Below are positions 29,222 through 38,953 of a DNA stretch of 64,000 bases, one piece after another (within the stretch, counting starts at the first letter, position 1; each line of letters opens with the position of its first letter). Made by a program: the position numbers and the translations under genes. The notes under the pieces were generated by a model, which worked only from the letters and a program-made list of their open reading frames with translations, was not told the origin of the DNA and did no database searches. This DNA is from Ferrimonas marina (GTDB lineage: Bacteria; Pseudomonadota; Gammaproteobacteria; Enterobacterales; Shewanellaceae). The stretch is taken from assembly GCF_900129905.1 (NCBI RefSeq), contig NZ_FQXG01000005.1:418002-482001 (forward strand), written 5' to 3'.

Positions 29222-29679
29222 CAGAGTGAAAAGTCCTGTAGCCGGGGGTTATTCTGGATATCCTCCGAGCCCACCTGCTGATGGGCTTCGGCGATCTGCG
29301 CCTGCCACAAGGGCTCCGACCAGATCTCAAATTTGTTGAGTTGGCCTACCAGCATCAACGGCTTCTCCAGCTGGGCGTATTGCCGCAGCGGCGCCGAGAT
29401 CAGTAGGCGACCGGCCTTATCCACTTCGCCCTCGGTGGCGTAGCCAAGCAGCAAACGCTTAAGCGCCCGCTCCGCCGGCTGTGTATCGGAGAGGGCCATC
29501 AGTTTCTGCTCAACCAGTTCCCATTCTGGCAGGGGATAAAGCAACAGGCAGGGGGATTGGAAGTCGACGGTGCAGACCACTTGGCCGCCGCACAACGAGC
29601 GCAACGGTTCGCGGTACCGGGTCGGTACCGTTAAACGTGCTTTGCTGTCCAGCGCGATGGCGTTGGCACCTCGGAACAT
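29221..29679 (-). CDS. mraZ: Transcriptional regulator MraZ
   Basis: First gene of the dcw operon: a DNA-binding repressor with two SpoVT/AbrB-type MraZ domains (152 aa, equal to the E. coli length). The start is ATG 29679 ([19 protein letters not shown]), with AAGGG upstream; the frame further upstream covers the promoter and operator. [13 protein letters not shown] and [13 protein letters not shown] are the two repeat cores. Its recognition repeats lie just before the gene, so it should repress its own operon. Confidence 0.96.
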   Translation of the reverse strand: MFRGANAIALDSKARLTVPTRYREPLRSLCGGQVVCTVDFQSPCLLLYPLPEWELVEQKLMALSDTQPAERALKRLLLGYATEGEVDKAGRLLISAPLRQYAQLEKPLMLVGQLNKFEIWSEPLWQAQIAEAHQQVGSEDIQNNPRLQDFSL

Positions 29680-29704
29680 AGAGACCCTTCCCTGTCTTAA
29701 TGAT

Positions 29705-29738
29705 CCATATAGATCCACTAATAACCACTTTATCCCAC
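29705..29738 (-). promoter_or_regulatory. MraZ operator: GTGG repeats with 10-bp period
   Basis: On the minus strand three copies of GTGG begin at 29738, 29728 and 29718 (GTGGG, GTGGT, GTGGA), and a degenerate ATGG begins at 29708. The exact 10-bp spacing is the known MraZ-box architecture. The repeats lie just downstream of the expected transcription start and upstream of the mraZ ribosome binding site. Confidence 0.88.
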
Positions 29739-29748
29739 AACGACTCAA

Positions 29749-29776
29749 ATTATGAGCCGGAAGCAAGGATTGTCAA
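29749..29776 (-). promoter_or_regulatory. dcw operon promoter
   Basis: Minus strand -35 TTGACA (complement of 29771-29776), 16-base spacer, -10 CATAAT (complement of 29749-29754). The -35 is a perfect match and the -10 matches at 5 of 6. It directly precedes the MraZ boxes. Confidence 0.88.
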
Positions 29777-30172
29777 GGAAGGGACGTGGTCAAATTCTCG
29801 GGGAAAGCCGCGCCAGGACTGAAACTTGCCGCCTATGACTTTGGGAAGTTCATCGCTATACGACTGAAAAACATCCAGTTAAAAGCAAATACTCCGATCG
29901 TATAACGATCGGCGATCTTCGAATAAAGGCAGGCCCCAGCGGCTCTATTGCCAGGTCTTGTTCTGTCCAAGACGCTGTCGGCCGCTGAATGACGACGGGC
30001 AGGACCTAACCCTGCCTCTTTCTTTCCAGGCATTTGTTTGTGCTGCCCAATGGCACGAGACAGTCAGCAAAAAAGGCGATCGACATTGGCACCCCCTTTT
30101 TTCTCAAAGCTAAGCACTGCCTGATCCACACACTGGCAGCATCTTGTACCAATCCAGGTCGACATAGGACAC
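29777..30172. other. Gene-free interval between the dcw promoter and rnpB
   Basis: About 395 bases without a supported gene. A 66-codon frame on the minus strand (29833-30033) has no family features or start signals. The interval holds several inverted repeats: CCGATCG/CGATCGG at 29894-29912, GGCAGG/CCTGCC at 29998-30016, and AAAAAAGG/CCTTTTTT at 30069-30102. It may encode a small RNA; see the separate entry. Confidence 0.6.
29894..30025 (+). ncRNA. Candidate structured small RNA
   Basis: Plus-strand reading gives a 7-bp hairpin (CCGATCG-TATAA-CGATCGG), then AGCGGC...GCCGCT arms enclosing GTCTTG...CAAGAC, then a 6-bp stem GGCAGG/CCTGCC followed by TCTTTCTTT, which looks like a terminator. 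A TATACG at 29857-29862 could be a -10 element, but no good -35 is seen. No known RNA family was recognised; this is inference from structure alone. Confidence 0.3.
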
Positions 30173-30201
30173 AAAAAAGCCCCTCAGGTGAGGGGCTTTT
30201 T
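30173..30201 (-). terminator. Terminator of rnpB
   Basis: Stem AAAAAGCCCCTCA (30174-30186) / TGAGGGGCTTTTT (30189-30201) with a 2-base loop centre. On the minus strand it ends in a T run and lies 15 bases past the 3' end of the RNase P RNA. Confidence 0.9.
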
Positions 30202-30216
30202 CGTTTTGATTAGGTT

Positions 30217-30616
<400 letters not shown>

Positions 30617-30626
30617 AAGGCGCAGG

Positions 30627-30632
30627 AGTATA
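30627..30632 (-). promoter_or_regulatory. -10 element of the rnpB promoter
   Basis: Minus strand TATACT, followed by a GC-rich discriminator (CCTGCGCC) and the RNA 5' end 7-10 bases on. A GC-rich discriminator is typical of stringently controlled stable-RNA promoters. The -35 is not clear. Confidence 0.6.
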
Positions 30633-30699
30633 GCGCCCCGGGCCGGCGGGCACCAGTCTACACCGGTGCCGCCAGGGCAACTGCTGCTTCCTTAATCGA

Positions 30700-31539
30700 T
30701 TACCAGCCCGCCGCCAGGCCATGTTTGTACAGGGCGTTCTTCTTAACGTTGTGGATCTGCGCCGCCAGCGCCGCCGCCTTTTTCAGCGGCAACTCCTGGC
30801 ACAGCAGCTCGGTGGTGCGCAGCGCCTCCGCCGGCAGGGCATCCTCCGCTGCCTTGAACGGCGCCACCATCAACACCATCTCGCCGCGGGTACGGTTCTC
30901 GTCCTGCTGCAGCCAGGTCAGCAGCTCTTCTGCCGGCGCACCGTGGATGGTCTCAAAGCTCTTGGTCAGCTCGCGGGCCAGCACCAGCGGGCGGTCCGGT
31001 CCCAGCACCGCTACCATCTGTTCGATGGTGTCGAGCACCCGACGGGGCGATTCATAGAAGATCAGGGTGCGGGGTTCCTGGCACAGTGCCTCGAGGGTAT
31101 CGCGCTTGGCCTTGCTCTTGGCGGGCAGAAAGCCCTCGAAGGCGAAACGGTCCGACGGTAGCCCGGCGGCGCACAAAGCGGTGGTCGCGGCGCAAGGGCC
31201 CGGCAGCGGGATCACCTTGTAACCGGCTTCGCGCACCTGGGTCACCAGGTGGTAACCGGGATCGGAGATCAGCGGGGTACCGGCATCGGAGATCAAGGCG
31301 ACGCTGTCGCCGGCGGCCAGTTTCTGGATCAAGCTGGCCGCCCGCTGCCGCTCGTTGTGATCGTGCAGCGCCATGGTGCGGGTATTGATCCCAAAGTGAC
31401 TCAACAGCTTACCGCTGTGACGGGTATCTTCGCAGGCGATCAGCGCAACCTGTTCCAACACCTCCAGCGCCCGTTGGGTGATGTCCCCCAAATTTCCGAT
31501 GGGGGTGGGCACGATGTACAGGGCAACGTCGGTGGACAT
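30700..31539 (-). CDS. rsmI: 16S rRNA (cytidine-1402-2'-O)-methyltransferase
   Basis: SAM-dependent 2'-O-methylation of C1402 in 16S rRNA, complementing RsmH (279 aa; E. coli 286). Seen: [76 protein letters not shown], and EILT-like [15 protein letters not shown]. It is divergent from lpoA, as in E. coli (yraL/yraM), with a ~100-base shared promoter region. Confidence 0.97.
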   Translation of the reverse strand: MSTDVALYIVPTPIGNLGDITQRALEVLEQVALIACEDTRHSGKLLSHFGINTRTMALHDHNERQRAASLIQKLAAGDSVALISDAGTPLISDPGYHLVTQVREAGYKVIPLPGPCAATTALCAAGLPSDRFAFEGFLPAKSKAKRDTLEALCQEPRTLIFYESPRRVLDTIEQMVAVLGPDRPLVLARELTKSFETIHGAPAEELLTWLQQDENRTRGEMVLMVAPFKAAEDALPAEALRTTELLCQELPLKKAAALAAQIHNVKKNALYKHGLAAGW

Positions 31540-31643
31540 AGGGAGATCGCCTTCTCTGAGCTGGCAGACGCCAATTGGTTTACGACAAACAGGGGGTTAA
31601 ACTAGAGGGCTAAAGTCTATCACTATCAGACAGGAAGGTGCTG

Positions 31644-33460
31644 GTGAAAAGCCTTACCCCCCTTCGCGCCCGCCGTTCGCTGACCGTGCTGGCCCTGGTC
31701 ACAGCCCTGCTGGGTTGTGCCACCGGACCGGAACCGGTCTCCGAGCCCAGCAGCATTACCCTGGGTCAATCCAGCGCCGCTCCCGCCTATTACCTGGCCG
31801 AAGCGGAGCGCAGCGATGGCGAGCGCCGTCAGGCCAACCTGCTGCTGGCCGCCCGGGCCTACCTGCAACAGGGTCAGGTCAATGCCGCCCAGAACCTGCT
31901 CAACAGCCTGGAAGCACAGCTGCCGGGCAGCGGCACCCTGGCGGCAGAGCACCGCCTGCTGCGTGCCCGCATCGCGCTGGAGACCCAGCAGCTGGACCAG
32001 GTACTGCCGATGCTGGACTGGCCAGGCCAATGGGCCCTGTCCTCGGCCCAGTGGCGGGATCGCTACGCCCTGCAGATCCGCTACTTCCAGCAAACCGGTG
32101 CCCCCCTGTCCCAGGCCTTTGCCCATTACGAGCTAGGACCCTACCTGTCCGATGCCTACCAGCAGCCCAACTGGGACCGGATCTGGGAACTGCTCTCGCC
32201 GATGCCGGAAGAGGAGCTGCAGGCGGCCATGGCCCAGACCCGCGACAGCCAATGGAAGGCCTGGCTGGAGCTGGCCTGGTTGGCCCAGCATTACGCGGTA
32301 CAGCCCACCACCATGCTAGCGGAACTGGCCAGCTGGCAGCGCCGCAACCCGACCCATCCGGCGTCCCGCCGCCTGCCCAGCGATCTGGAGCAGGCGATCA
32401 ACGTTCAGCCCTACCGACCGGAGCAGGTGGCGGTGCTGTTGCCCCTGTCGGGCCAATTCGCCAACCAGGCCCGAGCCATCCAGGATGGCCTGCTGGCCAA
32501 CCTGCTCGGTGATGAACAAAGCCGTAAGGTGCGCTTCTACGACACCGACCAACTGGACCCGGCGGAGGCCTATCAACAGGCCCTGGATGAGGGTGCCGGC
32601 TTTGTTATCGGCCCCCTGCTCAAACCCAACCTGGACGCGGTTATGGCGGTCTACCAGGGTGAGGTGCCGCTGCTGGCGCTGAATCAGAACGACGGTCTCG
32701 ATCCCCACGAAGACCTTTACTTCTTCTCGCTGGATCCGGAAAGCGAGGCCCGTCAAGCCGCACAGCGAATGCAGGCCCAGGGGATCCAGCGTCCGATGGT
32801 ACTGGCGTCGCAGAGTGCCACCGGCCGCCGCATGGCCGATCGCTTTGCCGAAGAGTGGCTGGAGCTGACTGAGGAGGAGGCGGAGATCCACTACTTCCAG
32901 GGCAATGACAGCATGCGGGAAACCGTGCAATCCGCCATGCATGTGGATCAGAGCAACGCCCGCATCGCCGAGATCCGCACACTGTTCGGCCCCCGCACCA
33001 AGGCGGACTTCCGCTCCCGTCGGGATGTGGATGCGCTCTACCTGGTGGCCACCAGCAACGAGGTCCGACTGCTCAAGCCCTTTGTCGACGTTAACCTGGC
33101 AGTGTTCGCCGATCCCCTGGCCTTGTACGCCAGCAGCCGGGCCCACGGCGAGCTGGGTTCCGGCAGCCAGGCGGAGGAGCTCGATGGCCTGCGCCTCAGT
33201 GACATGCCCTGGCTGTTAAGCGACAATGCTGAACATCAACAAGCGGTTGCCTTGTGGCCCGAGCGTTCGCTGGCACTGCAACGACTGTATGCCATGGGCT
33301 ACGACAGCTGGAGCCTGATCGACCGCCTGGCGCAGATGCGGGTGTTCACCGGCTACCGCATGCGTGGCCTATCCGGCCAGCTGACGGTGGAGCCGGATGG
33401 TAACCTGGAGCGACAGCTGGACTGGTCCCGCTACCGTCGCGGAACGCTGCGCCCGGAAGG

Positions 33461-33464
<4 letters not shown>
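31644..33464 (+). CDS. lpoA: Outer-membrane lipoprotein activator of PBP1A
   Basis: Outer-membrane lipoprotein that reaches through the periplasm to stimulate the transpeptidase of PBP1A, encoded by mrcA in this window (606 aa; E. coli 678). The start is GTG 31644, spaced about 5 bases from AGGAAGG; GTG 31638 would be too close. Signal peptide with lipobox LLGC, lipidated Cys25. The N-terminal half is a TPR-like helical region. The C-terminal half (about 255-600) resembles a periplasmic-binding fold (VAVLLPLSGQFANQARAIQDG). The stop overlaps yraN as ATGA. The N-terminal part is shorter than in enterics. Confidence 0.94.
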
Positions 33465-34398
<934 letters not shown>

Positions 34399-34401
34399 GC
34401 C

Positions 34402-34965
34402 ATGTGGCGTGCGATAGGGATATTGCTGGTGGTCACCCAATTGGCGGGTTGTGCCGGAGCGATCATGGCCGGTGCCGTGGGTGGTGCGGTGATGGTCAAC
34501 GACCGCCGCTCGATGAGTACCCAGATCGATGACCATGCCTTGGAGGTGCGCATCGCCTCGGCCCTGCGGGGCGAGGAGGATCTGCGCGCCCAGGCTCGGA
34601 TCAGCGCCATCAGCATGAATCAACAGGTGCTGCTGGTGGGCCAGGTGCCCACCCCGGTGCTGCGTGACAAGGCGGTGCGCATCGTCAGCCAGGTTGAGGG
34701 GGTCACCGTGGTGCACGACCAATTGCGCCAGGGCAGCCCGGTGGGCTTTACCACCAAGAGTAATGACACCTGGATCAGCACCAAGGTGAAATCTCGCATG
34801 TTCAGTGACGGCGAGCTGGATGCCCTACGCATCAAGGTGATCACCGAGAACGGTGAGGTGTTCCTGCTCGGCCTGGTGGACCGCCAGGAGGCCGATCTGG
34901 CGGTGGACGTGGCCCGCACCACCGCCGGGGTGCGCAAGGTTGTGAAGGTGTTCGAGTACCAATAG
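34402..34965 (+). CDS. dolP: BON-domain lipoprotein DolP (YraP)
   Basis: Outer-membrane lipoprotein with two BON domains that binds anionic phospholipid at division sites and supports outer-membrane integrity (187 aa; E. coli 191). Lipobox LAGC with Cys17. BON1 about 45-110 (IASALRGEEDLRAQARI...VLLVGQVPTPVLRDKA), BON2 about 120-187 (STKVKSRMFSDGELDALRIKV...VFLLGLVDRQEADLAVDVA). It starts 3 bases after diaA. Unusual: its stop codon TAG is the first three bases of a 161-base heptamer array. Confidence 0.95.
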   Translation: MWRAIGILLVVTQLAGCAGAIMAGAVGGAVMVNDRRSMSTQIDDHALEVRIASALRGEEDLRAQARISAISMNQQVLLVGQVPTPVLRDKAVRIVSQVEGVTVVHDQLRQGSPVGFTTKSNDTWISTKVKSRMFSDGELDALRIKVITENGEVFLLGLVDRQEADLAVDVARTTAGVRKVVKVFEYQ

Positions 34966-35123
34966 GTGCTAGGTGCTAGGTGCTAGGTGCTAGGTGCTAG
35001 GTGCTAGGTGCTAGGTGCTAGGTGCTAGGTGCTAGGTGCTAGGTGCTAGGTGCTAGGTGCTAGGTGCTAGGTGCTAGGTGCTAGGTGCTAGGTGCTAGGT
35101 GCTAGGTGCTAGGTGCTAGGTGC
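34963..35123. repeat. Perfect heptanucleotide tandem array, 23 x TAGGTGC
   Basis: Twenty-three uninterrupted copies of TAGGTGC, 161 bases with no mismatch. The first unit supplies the dolP stop codon. As 7 is not a multiple of 3, TAG falls in each of the three frames once every 21 bases. Because CTAG is palindromic, the same holds on the reverse strand. It is not a CRISPR: there are no spacers. A degenerate extension follows. Confidence 0.98.
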
Positions 35124-35330
35124 TAGGCAGGCTAGCCTAGAGCTCGAACCATCACCGTCAACGACTTTCCTTAGCTCTTCCTATCTCCTGCTCCTCCTAG
35201 TACCCAGAAGGGCTTTGCCCGGCCTAGTACCTTTCCTTCCAACGCTCTTCCTAGCCTCTAGAAGGGCTATGCCCGGCCTAGTGCCTGCCTTTTCCTAGAA
35301 GGGCGCAGCCCGCCCCAGTAGCTAGCAGCC
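35124..35330. repeat. Degenerate CTAG region with three hairpin units
   Basis: The array decays into CTAG-spaced sequence containing three related 23-24 base units at 35205-35227, 35258-35281 and 35295-35318. Each has AGAAGGGC, a three- or four-base centre and GCCCG, and is bounded by CTAG or a one-base variant (CCAG). The GGGC/GCCC arms form a small hairpin. A fourth copy lies at 50958-50981. No gene is present: a 61-codon frame here is made of the repeat. Confidence 0.8.
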
Positions 35331-35340
35331 TCAGCGCCAT

Positions 35341-35370
35341 AAAAAAGCCGCCCATCGGGGCGGCTTTTTT
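35341..35370. terminator. Bidirectional terminator between dolP and trpS
   Basis: Stem GCCGCCC (35347-35353) / GGGCGGC (35358-35364), loop ATCG, flanked by six A and six T. It can serve the plus-strand dolP transcript and the minus-strand trpS transcript. Confidence 0.93.
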
Positions 35371-35382
35371 GTGGCTCAGCGC

Positions 35383-36390
35383 TTAACGCGGCATCGGCGG
35401 CAGGCCGACTGCCTCGTACACCTTGGCTAGGGTGGCAGCGGCTCGCTCGCGGGCGTTCTCTGCGCCGCGCTTCATCACCGCATCCAGGTAGGCCTGATCG
35501 GCACGGATCTCTTTGAAGCGCTGCTGCATCGGCTCCAGCATCGCCACCACGGACTCGGCCGTAGCCACCTTGAGGTGGCCATACATCTTGCCCTCGAACT
35601 CCGCCTCGATCTCGGCAAAGCTCTTGCCAGAAGTGGCGGAGTAGATGCTCATCAGGTTAGAGACGCCGGCCTTGTTTTCCAAGTCGTAGCGCACCACGGC
35701 CGGATCGTCAGAGTCGGTTACCGCCTTCTTGAACTTCTTGGTGATCACCTTGGGATCTTCCAGCAGGCCAATGCGGTTGTTGGCGTTGTCGTCCGACTTG
35801 GACATCTTCTTGGTCGGATCCTGCAGGCTCATCACCCGGGCCCCGGTTTGCGGGATGTGCGGCTCCGGAATCGCAAACACCTCACCGTACAGGTTGTTGA
35901 AGCGAGTGGCGATGTCGCGGGACAGCTCCAGGTGCTGCTTCTGATCGTTGCCGACCGGCACCTCGTTGGTCTGGTACAGCAGGATGTCGGACGCCATCAA
36001 TACCGGGTAGCTGAACAGACCAGCGTTGATGTTGTTGGCGTGGCGTGCGGACTTGTCCTTGAACTGGGTCATCCGGTTCAGTTCACCCATCTGGGTGTAG
36101 CAGTTGAGGATCCAGGCCAGCTGGGTGTGCTCCTGCACATGGGACTGCACGAACACGGTGCTCTTATCGGGATCGATGCCAATGGCCAGGTACAGGGCCA
36201 GGGTATCCATGCAGGCGTTTTTCAGCGCTTCCGGGTCCTGGCGCACGGTGATGGCGTGCAGATCAACGATGCAGTAGAGCGCATCGTGGCTGTCTTGCAG
36301 GTTCACCCACTGACGCAGTGCACCCATGTAGTTACCAAGGGTCAGGCCGCCCGACGGTTGGGCACCACTAAAGACGATGGGTTTACTCAT
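35383..36390 (-). CDS. trpS: Tryptophanyl-tRNA synthetase
   Basis: Class Ic synthetase charging tRNA-Trp (335 aa; E. coli 334). Seen: the HIGH-like motif in [33 protein letters not shown], and the KMSKS loop ([12 protein letters not shown]). Last gene of the rpe-gph-trpS string, overlapping gph by 4 bases, followed by a strong shared terminator. Confidence 0.98.
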   Translation of the reverse strand: MSKPIVFSGAQPSGGLTLGNYMGALRQWVNLQDSHDALYCIVDLHAITVRQDPEALKNACMDTLALYLAIGIDPDKSTVFVQSHVQEHTQLAWILNCYTQMGELNRMTQFKDKSARHANNINAGLFSYPVLMASDILLYQTNEVPVGNDQKQHLELSRDIATRFNNLYGEVFAIPEPHIPQTGARVMSLQDPTKKMSKSDDNANNRIGLLEDPKVITKKFKKAVTDSDDPAVVRYDLENKAGVSNLMSIYSATSGKSFAEIEAEFEGKMYGHLKVATAESVVAMLEPMQQRFKEIRADQAYLDAVMKRGAENARERAAATLAKVYEAVGLPPMPR

Positions 36391-37088
36391 TGGATCTCGT
36401 TCTCGGTTAAGGCCGGCAGCAGCGCCAGCAACGGTTTGAATTGGTCCAGCGCATGATCCGGATCTAGGGTGCGGATGTCCAGCCCGTAGTTATAGCCGTA
36501 ACTCAGGCCAATGGTGGGGCAGCCCGCCGCCTTACCGGCTTCGATGTCGTTGCGGGAATCCCCCACCATCAGCATCTGCTCCGGGGTCAGTCCCCAGCGC
36601 TGCAGCAGGGTGTTGAGCGGCAGCGGATCCGGCTTGCGCCGGGCCAGGCTGTCGCCACCGAACCAGTGATCAAACAGATGATCGATGCCACAGGCCGCCA
36701 GCAGCTCAGGCACAAACTGGGCCGGCTTGTTGGTCACCAGCCCCAGTCGATAGCCCCGCGCCTTAAGGGTAGTCAGGGTCTGAGCCACGTCGGGATAGAG
36801 CAGTTCCGGGCCGGCCTGGTGCTGGGCATAATGGTGATGAAAGCGCGAGAGCGCCTTGGCCACCAGCGCCTCATCCAGGCCGGGATCAACCTGGACATCG
36901 TCAGACAGGGCCCGGCGGATCAGCACCTCGGCGCCATTGCCAATCCAGCCCAAGGCCTTGGTGGGATCGCAGGGCGGTCGGCCCAGATCGATCAGGGTCT
37001 CCGCCGCCGCATGGGCCAAGCTGGGACCGCTGTCGATCAGGGTCCCATCCAGGTCAAAGGCGATGGCTTGTACCTGGGACAGCGGCAT
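36387..37088 (-). CDS. gph: Phosphoglycolate phosphatase
   Basis: HAD-superfamily hydrolase that recycles 2-phosphoglycolate formed during DNA repair (233 aa, usual 225-250). HAD motif [12 protein letters not shown] (D12, D14), motif II VTNKPAQ, motif [16 protein letters not shown] and [15 protein letters not shown]. It is joined to rpe (1-base overlap) and trpS (4-base overlap), as in the E. coli dam-rpe-gph-trpS cluster. Confidence 0.95.
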   Translation of the reverse strand: MPLSQVQAIAFDLDGTLIDSGPSLAHAAAETLIDLGRPPCDPTKALGWIGNGAEVLIRRALSDDVQVDPGLDEALVAKALSRFHHHYAQHQAGPELLYPDVAQTLTTLKARGYRLGLVTNKPAQFVPELLAACGIDHLFDHWFGGDSLARRKPDPLPLNTLLQRWGLTPEQMLMVGDSRNDIEAGKAAGCPTIGLSYGYNYGLDIRTLDPDHALDQFKPLLALLPALTENEIQ

Positions 37089-37774
37089 CAGCGGGCCACT
37101 CCCGCCAGCTCCTGGCGCATCTGTTCGACCACCTGGGCATAATCGGGCTGGTTGAAGATGGCGGAGCCAGCAACAAACATGTCGGCACCGGCCGCGGCCA
37201 CCTCGGCGATGTTGTCCACCTTGACGCCGCCATCCACCTGCAAGCGGATCGGTCGGCCACTGGCCTCGATGCGCTCGCGCACCTGGCGGATCTTGTCTAG
37301 GGTGCCGGGGATAAAGGATTGGCCACCGAAACCGGGGTTGACCGACATCAGCAGGATCACGTCCAGCTTATCCATCAGGTGGTCAAGGTAGTGCAATGGG
37401 GTGGCCGGGTTGAACACCAGGCCCGCCTGGCAGCCGTGATCCTTGATCAGCTGCACCGTCCGGTCGATGTGCTCCGAGGCTTCCGGATGGAAGGTGATGA
37501 TGGAGGCACCTGCCTTGGCAAAGTCCGGGATCAATCGATCCACCGGCTTCACCATCAGGTGCACGTCGATGGGGGCCTGGATCCCACGGCGATCCATGTC
37601 GGCTTTCAGCGCCTGACACACCATGGGGCCGATGGTCAGGTTGGGCACATAGTGGTTGTCCATCACATCGAAGTGGACCACATCGGCGCCGGCTTCCAGC
37701 ACCTTAGCGACATCCTCACCCAGCCGGGCGAAGTCCGCCGACAGGATGGAGGGGCAGATCAGGTAATTGTTCAT
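37088..37774 (-). CDS. rpe: Ribulose-phosphate 3-epimerase
   Basis: Interconverts ribulose-5-P and xylulose-5-P in the pentose phosphate pathway (228 aa; E. coli 225). The start is ATG 37774, with GAGGAAG 5 bases upstream; the GTG immediately before it at 37777 is too close. Seen: [16 protein letters not shown], the metal-binding [37 protein letters not shown], and [10 protein letters not shown]. It has its own promoter, in keeping with the plus-strand genes inserted between it and dam. Confidence 0.97.
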   Translation of the reverse strand: MNNYLICPSILSADFARLGEDVAKVLEAGADVVHFDVMDNHYVPNLTIGPMVCQALKADMDRRGIQAPIDVHLMVKPVDRLIPDFAKAGASIITFHPEASEHIDRTVQLIKDHGCQAGLVFNPATPLHYLDHLMDKLDVILLMSVNPGFGGQSFIPGTLDKIRQVRERIEASGRPIRLQVDGGVKVDNIAEVAAAGADMFVAGSAIFNQPDYAQVVEQMRQELAGVAR

Positions 37775-37803
37775 CACATCTTCCTCGGGCAGCAGTGCGC
37801 CAC

Positions 37804-37832
37804 AGTGTATCGCTTTGGTTTATTAGACCCAA
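37804..37832 (-). promoter_or_regulatory. Promoter of rpe-gph-trpS
   Basis: Minus strand -35 TTGGGT (complement of 37827-37832), 17-base spacer, -10 TACACT (complement of 37804-37809), about 30 bases before the rpe start. Confidence 0.65.
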
Positions 37833-37883
37833 ATCGCTTTTTATCGCCACCTTGCAATTCCAATTCATTCCCGTTTATGTTGA

Positions 37884-37903
37884 AAGGACCCCCCTAGGTC
37901 CTT
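37884..37903. promoter_or_regulatory. Inverted repeat in the rpe / TorF-like divergent gap
   Basis: AAGGACC (37884-37890) and GGTCCTT (37897-37903) around CCCCTA. There is no T tract, so it may be an operator or a leader hairpin for the plus-strand gene that starts 57 bases downstream. Confidence 0.4.
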
Positions 37904-37959
37904 CCCGATTTGCTTTTAAAAAACCGGGCTTTGCCCCAATTGGATAAAAGAGGGAATGG

Positions 37960-38634
37960 ATGATGAAAAACGCAGTATCTGTAGCGGTCGGTACCATACT
38001 GAGCGCCAGCGCTCTGCTGTCTGCGCCAGCCATGGCGGACGTCAGCGGCAATATCGGTGTCACCAGTGATTACCTGTGGCGTGGTGTCACCCAAACCGAT
38101 GGCGCACCGGCGGTTTCCGGCGGCATCGACTGGGGTCATGACTCCGGCTTCTACCTGGGCACCTGGGTTTCCAATATCGAATTTGGCGATGCGGCCACCT
38201 ACGAGTGGGACCTGTACGGCGGCTTTGGCGGCGAGATTGGCGATTTCGGTTACGACGTCGGCTACATCTACTACGCCTACCCCAATGGCGATGATCTCGA
38301 CTTCGGTGAGGTCTACGGTAGCATCGGCTGGAACTGGCTGGGCCTGAACGTCTCCTACGGCACCAACGAAAGTGCCGACGAGAAGTTCTATGAAAACGCC
38401 CTCTACGTGGAAGGTACTCTGGGCTTTGATCTGACCGACAGCGTTTCCCTGGGCTTTGCCATCGGCCACTACAGCTTCGACATCGACGAAGATGAGGACT
38501 ACCTCAACTACAACCTGTCGCTGACCAAGAGCACCGAGGCGATGGGCGATTTCACCTTTATGGTAAGCGACACCGATCTGGATGACGATGACCCGATCTT
38601 CCTGGTGAGCTGGGCCTACGAGTTCGACATCTGA
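37960..38634 (+). CDS. TorF-family (TIGR02001-type) outer-membrane protein
   Basis: Predicted outer-membrane beta-barrel of 224 aa. A Sec signal peptide (MMKNAVSVAVGTILSASALLSAPAMA, cut after AMA) is followed by GNIGVTSDYLWRGVTQTDG, the hallmark N-terminal strand of this putative porin family. Alternating aromatic and glycine strands (YDVGYIYYAYP, LNVSYGT, VSLGFAIGHYSF) run to a C-terminal strand ending in Phe-Asp-Ile. The start ATG 37960 or 37963 has AGAGGG upstream. Very acidic loops (DEDED, DLDDDDP) may bind cations; that is inference. It is a plus-strand gene within the otherwise minus-strand rpe/dam cluster. Substrate unknown. Confidence 0.8.
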   Translation: MMKNAVSVAVGTILSASALLSAPAMADVSGNIGVTSDYLWRGVTQTDGAPAVSGGIDWGHDSGFYLGTWVSNIEFGDAATYEWDLYGGFGGEIGDFGYDVGYIYYAYPNGDDLDFGEVYGSIGWNWLGLNVSYGTNESADEKFYENALYVEGTLGFDLTDSVSLGFAIGHYSFDIDEDEDYLNYNLSLTKSTEAMGDFTFMVSDTDLDDDDPIFLVSWAYEFDI

Positions 38635-38674
38635 AGTCGTTAACACTGAAATAGCATCAACGCAACACCGGTGT

Positions 38675-38707
38675 TATAATCGCCTCCTGGGCAGTCCTCA
38701 GGAGGCG
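38675..38707 (+). promoter_or_regulatory. Extended -10 promoter overlapping an RBS-sequestering hairpin
   Basis: TGTTATAAT gives an extended -10 with perfect TATAAT at 38675-38680. Directly after it CGCCTCCTG (38681-38689) and CAGGAGGCG (38699-38707) form a perfect 9-bp stem that contains the AGGAGG ribosome binding site of the GTG start at 38711. A transcript starting at this promoter would begin inside the 5' arm and lack most of it. Confidence 0.65.
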
Positions 38708-38710
38708 ATT

Positions 38711-38953
38711 GTGTTTGTTCAACGTCGAAAATTAGCGCTTATGGGAGCAACCGCTGTGCTGGTCACGGCCGCCGGTGCTGTCACCCTGTCTGGCGTGTTG
38801 AGCTGTGAAGAGGACACCCGCTGCCTGCAAGAGACCGCCACCCTCAAGTGGCACCAGTGGATCACCGGCAGTGGCTCCAGCCAGTTTCACTTCGTCGACC
38901 TGCTCGAGTTGTTGTACCGCCCTAAGGAAGCCACGCCCGTTGGCCAGCCCTAA
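38711..38953 (+). CDS. Small single-span membrane protein, unknown function
   Basis: 80 aa, GTG start at 38711 with a near-perfect AGGAGG 5 bases upstream. A basic N-terminus (MFVQRRK) precedes one hydrophobic segment (about 8-29, ALMGATAVLVTAAGAVTLSGV), then two cysteines (SCEEDTRC), which suggests a periplasmic disulfide, and a soluble tail with HFVDLLELLY. It could be an uncleaved signal anchor or a secreted peptide. No family was recognised. The good ribosome binding site, its own promoter, and the overlap of its stop with the next gene support it as real. Confidence 0.65.
   Translation: MFVQRRKLALMGATAVLVTAAGAVTLSGVLSCEEDTRCLQETATLKWHQWITGSGSSQFHFVDLLELLYRPKEATPVGQP

Noticed and set aside
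29833..30033. 66-codon minus-strand frame between mraZ and rnpB
   Set aside because: No ribosome binding site, no family resemblance, and it runs through several inverted repeats; non-coding RNA or spacer is more likely.
35113..35298. 61-codon frame downstream of dolP
   Set aside because: Made almost entirely of the CTAG repeat sequence; no start signals.
34963..35330. CRISPR array
   Set aside because: Repeats are 7 bases and contiguous with no spacers, and no cas genes are nearby.
38805..38939. Extended N-terminus for the DUF2970 protein
   Set aside because: The 45 extra codons are Ser/Pro/Arg-rich, overlap the upstream 80-aa gene in another frame and lie outside the family domain.
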